The notes beneath the pieces were generated by a model, which made no database searches, had not been told where the DNA came from, and saw only the letters and a list, made by a program, of their open reading frames with translations. Both the position numbers and the translations under genes were made by a program. A stretch of 64,000 nucleotides of DNA from Bacteroides sp. ET71 (lineage in GTDB: Bacteria > Bacteroidota > Bacteroidia > Bacteroidales > Bacteroidaceae): NCBI RefSeq assembly GCF_023336905.1, contig NZ_JAMBLS010000017.1, positions 1 to 64,000 of the forward strand, written 5' to 3'. Positions within the stretch are counted from its first letter, which is position 1, and each line of letters opens with the position of its first letter. Of this stretch, positions 63,371 to 64,000 are shown in pieces.

Positions 63371-64000
63371 ATGCAAATATTTGAACGTTACGAACGCCAG
63401 GTCGCATTGCCAGAGATTGGGACAGAAGGACAAACACGTTTCATGAAATCTCGTGTGCTTGTGGTAGGGATAGGCGGATTAGGATGCCCGGCCTCTTTGT
63501 ACCTGACCGCAGCAGGCATAGGCACTTTGGGGTTGGTGGACAATGACATCATCAGCTTAAACAATTTACAAAGGCAAATATTATACACCGAAACTGAAGT
63601 CAACCAACCTAAAGTATTGTTTGCAGCACGGCGCTTGCGGGAGTTGAATAAGAATGTCCATATTGAAATACATCCTTACCGATTGGACAAGCGTAATGCC
63701 ATCGATCTGATAAAAGGATATGATATAGTAGTAGATGGATGCGACAATTTCCATACACGATACATTTTGTCTGATGCGTGCGAGAAACTTGGCATCCCAT
63801 ACGTATACGGAGCCATCAATGGATTCGAAGGGCAAGTCTCCGTGTTCAACTACGGAGACTCCCCGCGCACCTATCGGGAACTTTATCCGCAGGAAGAAGA
63901 ACTGTGTGGTTTAAATCCCGAAAAAAATGTGATAGGCGTAGTTGCAGGTACAACGGCTTGTGTACAAGCAACAGAAGTATTGAAAATAATAGCAGGTTTT
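63371..64000 (+). CDS. thiF: ThiF/MoeB/HesA-family adenylyltransferase (3' end beyond window)
   Basis: First 210 codons of an E1-like enzyme expected to adenylate ThiS. ERYERQVALPEIGTEGQ start, nucleotide-binding VVGIGGLGCPASLYLTAAGIG, LVDNDIISLNNLQRQILY, and DGCDNFHTRYILSDAC. The CxxC zinc pair of MoeB/E. coli ThiF is not visible at the expected place (SPRTYRELYP), though the C-terminus is missing. The position after thiH supports ThiF over MoeB. Open to the window edge with no stop. Confidence 0.9.
   Translation, partial: MQIFERYERQVALPEIGTEGQTRFMKSRVLVVGIGGLGCPASLYLTAAGIGTLGLVDNDIISLNNLQRQILYTETEVNQPKVLFAARRLRELNKNVHIEIHPYRLDKRNAIDLIKGYDIVVDGCDNFHTRYILSDACEKLGIPYVYGAINGFEGQVSVFNYGDSPRTYRELYPQEEELCGLNPEKNVIGVVAGTTACVQATEVLKIIAGF

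Overview
The window is a chromosomal segment of a Bacteroidales bacterium, most likely a member of the Bacteroidaceae. The evidence is its gene set (serine palmitoyltransferase for sphingolipids, TamL-type outer-membrane lipoprotein, DUF4296, DUF5686, HU-like/DUF4469 protein, NAD-linked C1 and M16 exported peptidases) and more than twenty exact matches to the Bacteroidota promoter -7 element TAnnTTTG, usually placed 15-50 bases before a start codon. No phage, insertion sequence, integrase, CRISPR array or rRNA operon is present; this is core genome.

Layout. 0-3.4 kb: holA, a stand-alone HsdR-N nuclease domain, a coiled-coil zinc-ribbon protein and a Nif3-like protein. 3.6-5.7 kb: the agmatine-to-putrescine pair aguA-aguB. 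5.7-10.5 kb: gtrA-like gene, aspS, a lipid kinase and, divergently, spt. 10.9-18.5 kb: tRNA-Pro(TGG), trmN6, then the run lon-tgt-LptF/G permease-exported aldo/keto reductase-DUF1893, whose first three genes overlap by ATGA. 18.8-25.1 kb: DUF3332 lipoprotein, tamL, a SPOUT rRNA methyltransferase, and the minus-strand set dksA-like/lspA/DUF4296/small ORF. 25.1-35.1 kb: ileS, tRNA-Arg(TCT), a D-2-hydroxyacid dehydrogenase, rarA, a DUF5686 outer-membrane protein and a divergent UDP-GlcNAc 2-epimerase homologue. 35.2-49.3 kb: TRIC-type channel, M16 peptidase, a carboxyltransferase (pyruvate carboxylase B-like), MATE exporter, a small BamA-like barrel, a C1 peptidase, Dabb protein, DsbD and an HU-like protein. 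49.5-58.3 kb: the minus-strand glutamine-amidotransferase block glmS-purF-(small membrane ORF)-carA-carB. 58.4-64 kb: a TPP-riboswitch-controlled thiamine operon thiS-E-G-C-H and thiF, which runs off the end of the window.

The most unusual signal lies between the genes. At least eight intergenic gaps carry a short head-to-tail array with a unit of 21-23 bp. Each array has its own sequence, but they mostly share one design: a palindromic core of about 13 bp plus a spacer of about 9 bp, giving roughly two helical turns per unit. Examples are at 3482-3565, 10517-10660, 21885-21968, 38949-39200, 48283-48397, 48413-48500, 52846-52933 and 56305-56396, with short versions at 18575 and 63199. In several, different copies carry compensating changes in the two arms, so the symmetry is kept while the sequence is not. 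I know of no named element class that fits. Other repeats include a 144-bp MITE-like element with perfect 33-bp inverted ends (49349-49492), a large octamer-based inverted repeat (45631-45825), and intergenic-type GAAGAAT repeats that have entered the carA reading frame twice in opposite orientation.

Base composition varies strongly: genes at roughly 1-35 kb and 58-64 kb are AT-rich to moderate, while much of 36-56 kb (M16 peptidase, carboxyltransferase, dsbD, HU-like gene, carB/carA) is very GC-rich, although all are ordinary housekeeping genes.
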